From NCBI RefSeq assembly GCF_023554555.1, contig NZ_JAMJWC010000002.1, positions 248,001 through 312,000 of the forward strand: a stretch of DNA of 64,000 nucleotides. The letters run 5' to 3'. Positions 1-9,500 of the stretch are shown in pieces (within the stretch, counting starts at the first letter, position 1; every line of letters starts with the position of its first letter). The stretch is from Sphingobacterium sp. lm-10. GTDB lineage: Bacteria; Bacteroidota; Bacteroidia; Sphingobacteriales; Sphingobacteriaceae. The translations under genes were made by a program, and so were the position numbers. The notes below the pieces were generated by a model that saw only the letters and a list, made by a program, of their open reading frames with translations, was not told the origin of the DNA and ran no database searches.

Positions 1-1680
1 TTCTATAACATTGTAACCAAAAAGCCCAAAGGGGAAGACGCGGTGAATACGGCTCGTCTGAGCCTGGGTAGCTTTGGCTTGTACCGTGCCGAGGTCGATG
101 TAGATGGTAAGCTTTCGCAAGATGGTAAGCTGTTGGGCCGATTCAGCGTGATGGGAACCAAAAAAGGCTCACATGTGATGCATGCGTCCAATGAGCAATT
201 CGTGATCAACCCGTCCATAAAATATGTACACTCCGAAAAAACAGACTTTACGGCAGAATACATTCTGTCCCAAAATGCCTTTACGGGTGGATTCTCAAAA
301 TACGCGTACGGGATCAATGGATTTAAAGAATTGCCAAGAGAATTTAGCTTTTCCGACCCGATCATTGACCCGACAGTTGTGCGTGAGCACAATGTATATG
401 GTACGGTAAACCATTATTTTTCGGATAACTGGATGATGACCGGACAATTCGGTTACATCAACTCGCAAATGCAGGGTGAATCATTGTATGCTACGTTCAA
501 TTCTTTGGATCAGGAGGGAAACGTACGGAGGAATTTGGCTGCCGGAGATGCTATGAATACCTCCACCGTGGGCCAGATATTTATGAAAGGAAAGTTTGAC
601 ATAGGCGAAGTGCAGAACAACGTATTGATGGGTTTAGATATGGGAACTAAATTTTATGTGGCAGACTGGTCGTCCATAGATACACTTGATGGCACATTTA
701 ATATCTACAATCCAGTATATGGACAGCTACGAAAAGCCGATATTCCTACATATGACAGAAGCCAGTCTTTGCGAGAAAGAGGAGCACTTTATCTTACCGA
801 ATACAGTTATTACTCTTTACACCTGCAAGATGAAGCTCACTTCCTAAACGATAAGTTGCGGATAGGTGCAGGATTAAGGTATACCACCACCATGCGTACC
901 AGTGCCGCATCTAAGGGGGCTCGGGTGCATAATAGTGCCTTGACACCAAGATTTAGTGTGACGGGTCTGATTACGCCAACATTTACAGCGTTCGCCTTGT
1001 ACGATCAGACATTTCAGGAGCAAACTGGTACGCAGGTAAACGGCAATCCAGTAGATCCGGCTCGCGGCATCAGCAAAGAGTTAGGTTTAAAGAAAACCTG
1101 GTTTAATGGTAATTTATTAGCTGGTATAACCGCATATCACCTCGTACGTACAAATATCACTACGACAGCTGGGCCAGACAGACCAGGGTTAGTAGAACAG
1201 TCAGGAGAAGCGACTTCCAAGGGAATTGAAGTAGACGTAAATGGTAGGATCTCTCCGTCATTTAGTGTTATGTTCAACTACGCATATACAGATGCCAGGA
1301 TCAGCAAAGACAATAATCCGGATCGCATTGGCATGATGCTGTATGGAAATGCAGAGCATGTGACCAATGCGTGGTTAAATTATAACTTAGTCGGGGGAGC
1401 ATTAGAAGGTTTGGGCTTTTCGGCAGGCTACGAATATCAGGCAAAACGTGCGGCATGGCCGTCCATCGCGGCAGGTAAATACCTGCCAGACGACTTATTC
1501 ACGGTTGACTTAGGAGCATCCTTTAAAAGAGACAATTACAGCATTGCTGTTGTGGTCAACAATGTGCTGGATCGGTACAATTATACTGGTTTCTTACCTG
1601 GCGCTTGGGGTTACTCACATTATGGCTGGAGAGCCTTGCCGCCAAGAGGATTTAGAATGACATTGGGCTACACTTTTTAA
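1..1680 (+). CDS. TonB-dependent siderophore receptor (5' end outside window)
   Basis: The open frame runs in from base 1 without a start. The first visible residues (FYNIVTKKP) match the plug-domain end of FhuA/FecA-type receptors, which typically read VVNIVTKRP, so the signal peptide, TonB box and most of the plug lie upstream of the window. The remaining ~559 residues are the 22-strand beta-barrel, rich in aromatic alternating strands, and end in GFRMTLGYTF with the C-terminal Phe used for outer-membrane assembly. The family imports ferric siderophores using TonB-ExbBD energy. It heads a tight operon with two small membrane proteins and a PepSY protein, which fits iron-siderophore uptake. 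An internal GTG at 43 could be miscalled as a start but lies inside the plug. The actual ligand cannot be read from sequence. Confidence 0.93.
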   Translation, partial: FYNIVTKKPKGEDAVNTARLSLGSFGLYRAEVDVDGKLSQDGKLLGRFSVMGTKKGSHVMHASNEQFVINPSIKYVHSEKTDFTAEYILSQNAFTGGFSKYAYGINGFKELPREFSFSDPIIDPTVVREHNVYGTVNHYFSDNWMMTGQFGYINSQMQGESLYATFNSLDQEGNVRRNLAAGDAMNTSTVGQIFMKGKFDIGEVQNNVLMGLDMGTKFYVADWSSIDTLDGTFNIYNPVYGQLRKADIPTYDRSQSLRERGALYLTEYSYYSLHLQDEAHFLNDKLRIGAGLRYTTTMRTSAASKGARVHNSALTPRFSVTGLITPTFTAFALYDQTFQEQTGTQVNGNPVDPARGISKELGLKKTWFNGNLLAGITAYHLVRTNITTTAGPDRPGLVEQSGEATSKGIEVDVNGRISPSFSVMFNYAYTDARISKDNNPDRIGMMLYGNAEHVTNAWLNYNLVGGALEGLGFSAGYEYQAKRAAWPSIAAGKYLPDDLFTVDLGASFKRDNYSIAVVVNNVLDRYNYTGFLPGAWGYSHYGWRALPPRGFRMTLGYTF

Positions 1681-1687
1681 GTAAAAT

Positions 1688-2011
1688 ATGATCACCACCG
1701 GCTGTTTGTTATTTTTCATGGGCTTTATACTTTGGATGAATACTTCCAAGCGAATTAGCTGGCCAGACAAGCCGGTGGTGTTCATACAACTTCAACACGG
1801 CAGATTCAGCAAAATGCTGAGCATAGTGCTATTTGCTTTAGGAACCGGATTATGCACTGCGGCATGGGGCTTCGGAAGTGGTTTGTTTGCCGCGATAGTG
1901 ATCCTGATGATGATGGGTGGCCTGTGCGTTTTATGCTTTCCTTTTTCTTGGATCAGAATCCGTTATATCGCCGTTGTTTATCTCCTTTGCCTCTTTTTAG
2001 AAGTAGTGTAA
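1688..2011 (+). CDS. Small inner-membrane protein, DUF3325-like
   Basis: A 107-aa hydrophobic protein starting 7 nt after the receptor stop. It has three to four predicted membrane segments (about residues 3-17, 43-62, 65-84 and 88-106) and a basic middle stretch around residues 20-42. The layout (short helix, basic linker, helix, a WGFGSG turn, helix) resembles DUF3325, a family found next to siderophore receptors and PepSY proteins in Gram-negative bacteria. The function is not established. The context suggests help with iron release or with the PepSY partner in the inner membrane. The family assignment comes from pattern and position only. Confidence 0.72.
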   Translation: MITTGCLLFFMGFILWMNTSKRISWPDKPVVFIQLQHGRFSKMLSIVLFALGTGLCTAAWGFGSGLFAAIVILMMMGGLCVLCFPFSWIRIRYIAVVYLLCLFLEVV

Positions 2012-2013
2012 TT

Positions 2014-2298
2014 ATGCCGGCAAATAAGAAACACCTCACCAAATCGGGCTGGCTACGGCTCAGCAAAATCCTGGCGGGCACCTTGGGAGGTTATACCACG
2101 ATGTTCAGCTTCCATCTGCTGATGACCTGCTTTTTTCCAAAAGAAAATGTAATCGCCACCGCATTTTTTACCGGCTACATCTTGTGGGCATTGCTGTTGC
2201 TATGGGCATTTGTCGATCGTAATGTTTGGCGCGTATGGCTGGTTTATCTGTTTTACACGGGGCTTTTCTATGCGATCTACCACTTTTTTCAAGCATAA
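2014..2298 (+). CDS. Small inner-membrane protein, DUF3649-like
   Basis: A 94-aa protein whose ATG at 2014 lies 2 nt beyond the previous stop, so it is probably translationally coupled. The same frame is open further upstream, but those codons overlap the preceding gene and are not a plausible N-terminus. It has a basic start (PANKKHLTKSGW) and three membrane helices with a central LLLWAF motif, the layout of DUF3649, annotated in proteobacteria as an iron-uptake accessory protein beside DUF3325 and PepSY genes. The conserved trio next to a siderophore receptor is the main support. Its molecular role is unknown. Confidence 0.7.
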   Translation: MPANKKHLTKSGWLRLSKILAGTLGGYTTMFSFHLLMTCFFPKENVIATAFFTGYILWALLLLWAFVDRNVWRVWLVYLFYTGLFYAIYHFFQA

Positions 2299-2304
2299 TC
2301 TCTG

Positions 2305-3924
2305 ATGGATCAAAGGAAATACAATATCTACTTTCATACGCATACGATTAGCGGGATAATTATTGCGGCTTTGCTGTATGTAATCTTCTTTGCAGGTTCT
2401 TTTGCTTTCTTTAAAGATAGTATCAGTGCATGGCAAAAAGCAGAAACGCATGCAAAAATCATTCATGCAGATTATAACTACCTGATAGACTCGCTCTCTA
2501 AAACAACCAATTTGCAAGGGCGTGACTTCGATTTTTACTTGCTTAATAGCAGGCAAGGGGCATACATCAACATGTCGGCATCGAAGGATACCACGATCAG
2601 CAAACCTGCTGCCATAAAAAGTAAATCGAAACGAAGAGGGCAGGGAGATGGTGCCTATTTCCTGTATTTCTTTGCCAACAAACAGCCAACAACCTACGCC
2701 GAAGGCTATGATATGGGAGAGTTCCTGTATCGCTTACATTTTCTAGCGCCGCTCAACCAGATTCCTATACGATTAGGTGCACCCTTCGGCTACCTGTTGG
2801 CCGGCATCGTATCGTTTTTATTTCTTTTTGCGCTGATTACCGGTCTATTGCTGCACTGGGATAAAATCAAAGCCAACTTTTTTCTGTTTCGACCATGGAG
2901 CAAGTGGAAAACGGTGTGGACCGATATGCACACGGTTTTGGGTGTTATTGGCTTTCCGTTTCAGCTGATTTTTGCGGTCACCGGAGTGATCCTAATTACG
3001 AATTTTGCTTTAACCACGCCATTTTCACACTTTTTGTACGATGGTAAACAAGAGCAGCTTTTCGAAGACCTGCAGTACAACCGCACGATAGAAGTTCCTT
3101 ATTCCTATACATCACTAGACAAAGATTTTGATCTGAATGCTTTTGTCTCCAAGTGGGAGCAGCAATGGCAGGGAAGTCCTATCTCACGTATCCATATTCG
3201 CAATTTTAAGGATCAGAATATGCAGGTCGTGCTGGAGGCAAAGCCAAATCCTAGCCAGCGCTTTGCGGGCTCAGGTTTTGTCAAACAAAACATCGCGACA
3301 GGTGAGGTATTAGCGTCTAAATCACCTGTTGAAGATGCGAATTATGTGGACGGGGTGCGTAGCTTGATCTATCATCTGCACTTTGGCGATTTCGGTGGTA
3401 CGGCATTACGGCTGGTTTTCTTTGTTTTGGGGTTAATGGGCTGTGCGGTCATCATCTCTGGGATTATGATCTGGCTGGTCGCGCGTAATAAGAACAATAT
3501 TCCGCTGTATAAAAGGCGATTCAACTTTTGGGCGAGCAACGTATTTCTATCTGCCTGCCTAGCGATGTTACCGGTTACGGCCTTCACGTTTATCATGCTA
3601 AAGGTATTGCCAGAAATTAATCAGGCTGCGATCTATCGTGTTTATTTTTACAGCTGGTTGATCTTGAGTATCTATCTGATTGCGCTTCGAAATCCGTCGA
3701 AAGTGAATCTGCACACGCTACTACTATCGGGAATCTTTTGCTTATTTGTGCCTTTGGTGAATGGGTTCACTACCGGGTTATGGTGGTGGAAAACATGGAG
3801 CAGCGAAGCCAATGGTATCTTCTTGATAGATACAATCTTTTTGTTACTTGGTGCAGCAAGTATAATGGCATTCTGGAAAGTCAGAAAACAAGCGAAGTCA
3901 TTTCAGGTACTGTTAGGAAAATAA
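2305..3924 (+). CDS. PepSY-associated transmembrane protein, siderophore-iron reductase type
   Basis: 539 aa, starting 6 nt after the preceding stop. The N-terminus has a cytoplasmic start and a helix at about residues 12-34, followed by a periplasmic PepSY-like region, a helix around 160-185, the conserved W-x-DMHTVLG stretch (about residues 208-216) and a helix at 215-240. A second periplasmic region and a YHLHFGDFGG motif follow, then five or so C-terminal helices. This is the PepSY_TM (PiuB/FoxB-like) architecture, with conserved His residues proposed to bind haem and reduce ferric siderophores in the periplasm or inner membrane. As the last gene of the receptor operon it likely completes iron release. 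The extra C-terminal helices are common in Bacteroidota versions. Confidence 0.88.
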   Translation: MDQRKYNIYFHTHTISGIIIAALLYVIFFAGSFAFFKDSISAWQKAETHAKIIHADYNYLIDSLSKTTNLQGRDFDFYLLNSRQGAYINMSASKDTTISKPAAIKSKSKRRGQGDGAYFLYFFANKQPTTYAEGYDMGEFLYRLHFLAPLNQIPIRLGAPFGYLLAGIVSFLFLFALITGLLLHWDKIKANFFLFRPWSKWKTVWTDMHTVLGVIGFPFQLIFAVTGVILITNFALTTPFSHFLYDGKQEQLFEDLQYNRTIEVPYSYTSLDKDFDLNAFVSKWEQQWQGSPISRIHIRNFKDQNMQVVLEAKPNPSQRFAGSGFVKQNIATGEVLASKSPVEDANYVDGVRSLIYHLHFGDFGGTALRLVFFVLGLMGCAVIISGIMIWLVARNKNNIPLYKRRFNFWASNVFLSACLAMLPVTAFTFIMLKVLPEINQAAIYRVYFYSWLILSIYLIALRNPSKVNLHTLLLSGIFCLFVPLVNGFTTGLWWWKTWSSEANGIFLIDTIFLLLGAASIMAFWKVRKQAKSFQVLLGK

Positions 3925-3996
3925 GGCTAGCTTTATCCAAGTTGGTGAAATAGAGGTGAATGTGTACTTTAGTGTCTACAACCATCGCCTCAAGAT

Positions 3997-5085
3997 ATGA
4001 TTATCCGATACAGCATTATTCTTTTCTCTCTATTTTTCGTGGGTAATGCACGGGCCCAGCAAATTAGTATAGACATTGATCTCGAAAGTGCGCAAGCGAT
4101 CGTCAATCTCCTGAAGCAAGCAAATGAAACCGTGCCGGAAGAAGAACTGACGCGTGTATCGCAGTTGTACGGTAATCAGCAGTTGATTCAAAAGGTGAAA
4201 GGATATAGCGGAGCAGATAGTACGGTATTCAAATCTACACTGAGGCAATTGTTGGAAACGGGAGACATCGTAGGTGATGATCCCTACGAATGGAAAAGGG
4301 TGCAAGGCGGGCTTTCAAAAATACAAAACCTGATAAACTCCATATCCCAAGATCAGCAAGCATTCGAAGACGATATTTCGCAACGCATCCAATCGTATAC
4401 CCCTTCCAGTATCAACCTTCATGCTAGAGCATGTCTATTGGTTGGAGGTGGATCGTTGGGGTTTACCATCGGCGACTCGCAGACATTCAATGTGGCATTG
4501 CATCCTATTGGCGATGATATCGAAGGTCTAAAGGTGTTGATGGCTCATGAGTTGTACCACAATGTGCAAAGTGAAGGATACGGACAGCGAGCGCGATCTT
4601 TAGAATCCAAACCAAGTTTTAATGAAAAGGCTACCTATGCGCTACTGTATCAGCTCTATTCGGAAGGCGTTGCAAACTTTGTAGGTGATTTTACCAAAAT
4701 AGAAAATCCTGGGCCGTTTTCCCAAGAGCAAATTGACTTATATATTAAAAATGAGAAGCGCATGCGCACAAGTTTTTATCTTTTGGAAACGGTATTGTAC
4801 CATGCATATCATAATCCAAAAACCAGTTACGGCCAATTATATAATATTGGGTTTACGACGGAGTTCGAAGAAGTCTTCTACGGTGTAGGCTATGAAATGG
4901 CCAAACAGCTGGCAGCTCATGATGGACCGATAGCATTGACAGAGCTGGTAGTACAAGATCCGATTCGTTTTATCCATAACTATATACAGCTTTACAAGGA
5001 AAACCCAGAGAAAAATCTGGTGACTTTTAGTGAGGATACCGAAGAATTGATTTCAAAAATGATGCATTGGGAAAATGCAATATAA
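3997..5085 (+). CDS. Putative exported zinc-dependent peptidase (DUF5700-like)
   Basis: 362 aa with a signal peptide (about residues 1-20, cleavage after ARA-Q). It carries an HELYH zinc-binding HExxH motif at about residues 184-188, followed some 35 residues later by an SEGVANF stretch whose Glu could be the third ligand, as in gluzincin-type enzymes. The rest is helical, with no other recognised domain. It resembles the Bacteroidota family DUF5700 (putative zinc-dependent peptidase); this assignment is from memory of the motif layout. It stands alone, 72 nt after the PepSY gene and converging on the HD gene. It likely acts in the periplasm. The substrate is unknown. Confidence 0.68.
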   Translation: MIIRYSIILFSLFFVGNARAQQISIDIDLESAQAIVNLLKQANETVPEEELTRVSQLYGNQQLIQKVKGYSGADSTVFKSTLRQLLETGDIVGDDPYEWKRVQGGLSKIQNLINSISQDQQAFEDDISQRIQSYTPSSINLHARACLLVGGGSLGFTIGDSQTFNVALHPIGDDIEGLKVLMAHELYHNVQSEGYGQRARSLESKPSFNEKATYALLYQLYSEGVANFVGDFTKIENPGPFSQEQIDLYIKNEKRMRTSFYLLETVLYHAYHNPKTSYGQLYNIGFTTEFEEVFYGVGYEMAKQLAAHDGPIALTELVVQDPIRFIHNYIQLYKENPEKNLVTFSEDTEELISKMMHWENAI

Positions 5086-5142
5086 TCTTCTTGATAGAAA
5101 ACGGGCGAAATCTTTTAATACACTATTTGGAGTAGAAAAGAA

Positions 5143-5790
5143 TTAACCGAAGGCAGATAATGCGCGAAAGCGGATTTCCTCTACATTCAAACCTGCGGAT
5201 TCCAGTTTCTGGGAGGCCTGTTGCTCAATAAGGTCTTTTAACAACACAAAAGTTTCATCAAACTCAACATGCTTACCTATTACAAAGGATAGATCGTACT
5301 CTATTTCCTCCCACGTGGAAATGTCAGCATGATTGTGCTGTAGTTGTACTTCTAATTTATCTATTGCATTCGCCACTTTGGCTTCAAAGGTCTGTTTGTC
5401 TTCGAATTCGTAGAATAGGTCGTAAATCTCTTGACCATTGGCACTGCTCAACATGTCGCGAAGGTGTTGGATCGCGAGGGCTTCTCTTTGTTGCTTCACT
5501 TTTCTGATTTCAGGATTACGAATCTGATCCAGCACCGATACATCTCCGGCCTCGGCTTCCACCAAATCATGAATGATAATCATCTTTAGCAAACGCGCCA
5601 AATCTACTTTTTGATCCAACAAGGGTTCAATCAAAATAGCCATCAAAGACATGCGCCACGTATGTTCGGCTACACTCTCCTGTCGACCGTTGGATAGCCA
5701 GCTATGGCGAAGTTCAAATTTTAATCGCTCAGCCAATTGCAAAACATCTAAAATGGCGGTAAGTTGCTGTACTTTAATCTCGGGATTCAT
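5143..5790 (-). CDS. HD-domain hydrolase, YfbR/HDDC2-like
   Basis: 215 aa, cytoplasmic. The HD metal-site residues are visible: H in EHTWRM (about residue 42), HD in IIIHDLVEAEAGD (about 74-75) and a later conserved Asp in the NAIDKLE stretch. This is the layout of the YfbR/HDDC2 branch, whose characterised members are 5'-deoxynucleotidases acting on dNMPs. The C-terminal 40 residues are variable. The gene follows the J-domain gene by only 12 nt, so the two are probably co-transcribed. Nucleotide housekeeping is the best guess, but other HD phosphohydrolase activities remain possible. Confidence 0.8.
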   Translation of the reverse strand: MNPEIKVQQLTAILDVLQLAERLKFELRHSWLSNGRQESVAEHTWRMSLMAILIEPLLDQKVDLARLLKMIIIHDLVEAEAGDVSVLDQIRNPEIRKVKQQREALAIQHLRDMLSSANGQEIYDLFYEFEDKQTFEAKVANAIDKLEVQLQHNHADISTWEEIEYDLSFVIGKHVEFDETFVLLKDLIEQQASQKLESAGLNVEEIRFRALSAFG

Positions 5791-5802
5791 AGTTGTAGAA
5801 AA

Positions 5803-6249
5803 TTAATCAGTCATCGCTTCACCAGACTTCCTGTATATAAAGTTTCCGTAGATATGTCTTCTTGCGAAACGGCTCGGCGAATCTGAGTTTACCATCTTAA
5901 TATAGATGTTTTTTGGAACGCCGATGTATTCGAACTTGTGCCCGTTTAGATGTTGCACTTTAAGAATTGACTTCTCTAAATAAAAATCATGAATATTAGA
6001 TTTTGTAGTCGTTTCAGTGTACTCTTCCTTATGCTTTTCCTGTGTTTCAGCATGTATGCTTACCAGAAAATGATATGCCTCAATAACAGTTTTGCTCTTC
6101 TCTTCCGCTTCGATTTTAGCGGCCTCATTATCGACAAACTTGTCAGGATGAGTATCTTTCATCGCATTTCTGTAGATGGTCTTAAGCTCTTTTAGCGTAG
6201 CGTTTTTGTCTACTCCCAATAAATTTCTATAGTCTGCAATTTTTTTCAT
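5803..6249 (-). CDS. J-domain protein with C-terminal KTSC domain
   Basis: 148 aa. Residues about 5-65 form a DnaJ J-domain (YRNLLGVDKNATLKELKTIY) with the diagnostic HPD motif in DTHPDKF, which stimulates Hsp70 ATPase. Residues about 90-145 (LEKSILKV, FEYIGVPKNIY, ARRHIYGNFIYRK) match the KTSC fold, a small domain suggested to bind nucleic acid or RNA polymerase partners. There is no Gly/Phe region, zinc finger or peptide-binding domain, so this is a specialised class C co-chaperone rather than DnaJ. It is first in a two-gene unit with the HD hydrolase and has a -7-like box upstream at 6270-6277. Confidence 0.85.
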   Translation of the reverse strand: MKKIADYRNLLGVDKNATLKELKTIYRNAMKDTHPDKFVDNEAAKIEAEEKSKTVIEAYHFLVSIHAETQEKHKEEYTETTTKSNIHDFYLEKSILKVQHLNGHKFEYIGVPKNIYIKMVNSDSPSRFARRHIYGNFIYRKSGEAMTD

Positions 6250-6269
6250 CGCTGTGTTCTTTGAAGATG

Positions 6270-6277
6270 CAAAGTTA
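6270..6277 (-). promoter_or_regulatory. Candidate -7 element for the J-domain gene
   Basis: On the minus strand the sequence reads TAACTTTG, a match to the Bacteroidota -7 consensus TAnnTTTG, 20 nt upstream of the ATG. No convincing TTG -33 element lies at the expected distance, so support is moderate. Confidence 0.45.
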
Positions 6278-6591
6278 AGACAATTTCATTACAGCACATT
6301 TGCTATTTAAAAAATGCTATCTGGAATCCAAGCCAACTTATAACGAAAAGGCGATCATATAGCGCGCTCGCAAAGCAGTTTTTTAATCATTTTATTTTTT
6401 TATTACCCCTAATCATGATACTATTTGGCTATAAATTGAGCTAATTAGTCAATTTTTTCCCATCCAGATTAGAGACTTTTGAATTGTCGTTTGAACCGCG
6501 ACACCAATTATAGAAAGTTAACCTATGTCTTCGATGCTGGAATTGTGTATGCCTGTAAAATGGTGTGCAGCCCTAACCTAAATTGTTAATC
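6278..6591. other. Intergenic region upstream of SusC, no gene seen
   Basis: About 314 bp of AT-rich DNA between divergent genes. I see no convincing coding frame. A near-perfect palindrome sits at 6434-6454 (AATTGA..TCAATT arms around CTAATTAG) followed by a T-run. It could be an operator for the SusC gene or a weak hairpin. No clear TAnnTTTG box was found for susC. Confidence 0.5.
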
Positions 6592-9500
6592 ATGATGAAT
6601 AAATGCTATCTTATTCTTGTCATTCTGTTGACAAGCCTGAGCCCCTATCGGGCAACTATCGCTTTTGCACAATCACAAAACAGTCGAATTTCCGGCATAG
6701 TAACCTCCGAAGTGGGTGCGCCCTTAGAAGGAGTGACGGTGCAAGTGAAAGGTACCGATCGAGCCACTTCAACAAATGCGGAAGGACGCTACACGCTAGA
6801 GCTTCCTGTTACTGGCGGCAGTACGCTAATCTTTACCAGCACTGGATTTGCGGTACAAGAAACCGCTATTCAAAACCGGAATACCATTGATGTTATCTTA
6901 GCTAACGATGTACACGGGATGGATGAGGTCGTTGTCGTGGGTTACGGCAGTATGCGTAAAAAGGATTTGACAGGAGCGGTTACGCAAATTCGCCCAGATA
7001 ATATTGCGAATGAAAACCCACGAACTGTGCAAGATATTTTGCGTGGTACGCCGGGTGTACGTGTTGGTTTTGATCCTTCTGCTAAAGGTGGCGGTGGTTT
7101 GCAAATCCGCGGCCAACGATCCGTATACAATGAAGGAGGACATAATAGTCCTTTATTAATCCTAGACGGAATGATCTTTTACGGCGAGCTTTCCGAGCTC
7201 AATCCCGATGATATTGAGCAGATTGATATCCTAAAAGACGCTTCTGCCGCTGCGGTGTATGGTGCGCAGGCGGCCAGCGGGGTTATTATCATTACCACAA
7301 AAAAAGGTAAGCCGGGAAAACCGATTATCAACTTGCGCACAAATGTGGGCGCATCGACCTTGAGTACTTTTCGGGAACCGTTTGATGAAGCGGGTTATTT
7401 AAAACATAGAGAAGACTGGTTTACCAAAAACACGTATGGTGTAAACCCAACTACAGGTGCTTACGAAGCCTATCAAACAGGACTTTTTGCACAGCAGCCT
7501 GGTTTTTTTGTACGACCAGATCGATTGCCTTCTGGCGTCTCTGCAGATACTTGGCGCGGATATACCTCTAACGAGGATGGAGAATCCGATATGGCGATTT
7601 GGGGACGGCGGTTGGGCTTCACGGGCAATGCATTGCAGAATTTTCTGGATGGCAAGTTTACCGATTGGTCTAGACATGTATTTCGCACCGGATTAGATCA
7701 AGATTATAATGCCAGTGTGAGCGGTGCAGGGGATCGCGTGAACTATTACCTCTCTATGGGTTACATGAAAAACCAAGGTGTGGTGGTGTCCGACAATTAT
7801 CGTGCAGTACGCGCTAATATGAAGATAGATGCCAAAGTCACCAATTGGTTTGAAATGGGGGCAAACATCAACTTTCAAAATAGATCCGATGGCAACGTAG
7901 ATATAGATCAGGCGCAAGCACTGCGCAATAGTCCGTATGGCGATTATGCCGATGCCGACGGCAACCCGGTTCAATTTCCTTTAGGTCCGGAATTTAGTCA
8001 GCGCGGTTACAATTATGACTTCGTCAAACAGTTTCTGGAGCTGGAAAAGGGCTTTACTACATTGAATTCTATTTTGCAAGCACGTGTGAAGTTGCCGTTC
8101 AATATTAATTACTCATTCAATGCTTCACCGCGCTTCCAGTTTTTTCATGATCGCTACTTTATGTCGGCAGCTTTGCCGGGGTCAGATCCTAAATCACGGG
8201 GAGTGAACCGCGCGCAGGCACAACGATTCGACTGGTCTATCAATAATATCCTTAGCTGGGAGAAGGAGTTTAATGATAAACATCGGCTGAATGCCACCCT
8301 CGTTTACGAGGCGGAAGAGCGTCAATTCTGGGAAGATATCATCAATGCGAGGAATATATTGCCATCAGACGCTTTGGGCTTTCACAATACTAGAAATGGT
8401 ATGAAAGAAGATAGCTCCTACTCTAGCTACGATACCCGCCAAACCGCTGATGGAATGCTGGGACGTTTGTTTTACTCTTACGATGATCGGTATCAGATAA
8501 CTACTTCTATACGGCGCGATGGTTATTCCGGTTTTGGTACCTCCAACCCGCATGCTTTTTTCCCATCGGCCGCAGTAGCCTGGAATTTTACCAACGAAAG
8601 CTTTTTCAATCTGAAAAATATTGTCGATAACGGTAAGCTCCGTGTATCGTATGGAGAGAATGGTAATCGATCTTTAGCAGATCCTAATCTGGCATTGGCG
8701 AATCTCTATGAAGGAGCAGGTAAAATGCAAGGTTACCTGAACAGCGCTGGAGAATTGGCGTTATACCGGTATTTAATGGCCGATCGTTTGGCTAACCCTT
8801 TTTTACAGTGGGAAAAGACAGCATCCTGGAATGTAGGTCTAGAGTTTTCCCTACTTAATAATCGCATATCTACGACCATGGAGTTTTATTCCATGAGTAC
8901 GCATGATATGATTATGCAGCAGCGATTGCCATCGTTTACCGGCTTTGAGCGTATCGCGACGAATCTAGGACAGGTAGACAATAGAGGTTTTGAATTTACC
9001 CTAAACACCCTAAATATTCAGCGTGAAAACTTCCAATGGTCTACCAATTTTGGCATGTCGTACAACAAAAACCGGATCAAACATTTGTATTATCAATACG
9101 AAGACATCATCGCCCCAGACGGGAGTGTGCTCAGCCGCCGCGAAGTAAATGATGTACCTAATGGATGGTTTATCGATCAACCGATTGATGTAATCTGGAA
9201 TTATCGGGTTACCGGAATCTGGCAAACACATGAGGTGGAAGAGGCCGCGCGTTATGGACAATTTCCGGGAGACCCTAAAGTAGCTAATAATTATACCGCA
9301 GACGATGTAGTGAATGCAGATGGCAGCACAAAGCCGGTGTTTAACGATGAAGACAAAGAATTTTTAGGCCGTGGCGTGGCACCTTTCCAATGGTCGTTGC
9401 GAAGTGATTTTACCTTGTGGAAAGACTTGACGTTCTCCTTCAACTTATATGCATATACAGGACACAAAAGCTTAAATGGGAATTACCTTAATAACGATGA

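Noticed and set aside
6583-6591. Earlier TTG start for the SusC gene
   Set aside because: ATG 6592 gives a cleaner signal peptide; TTG starts are rare.
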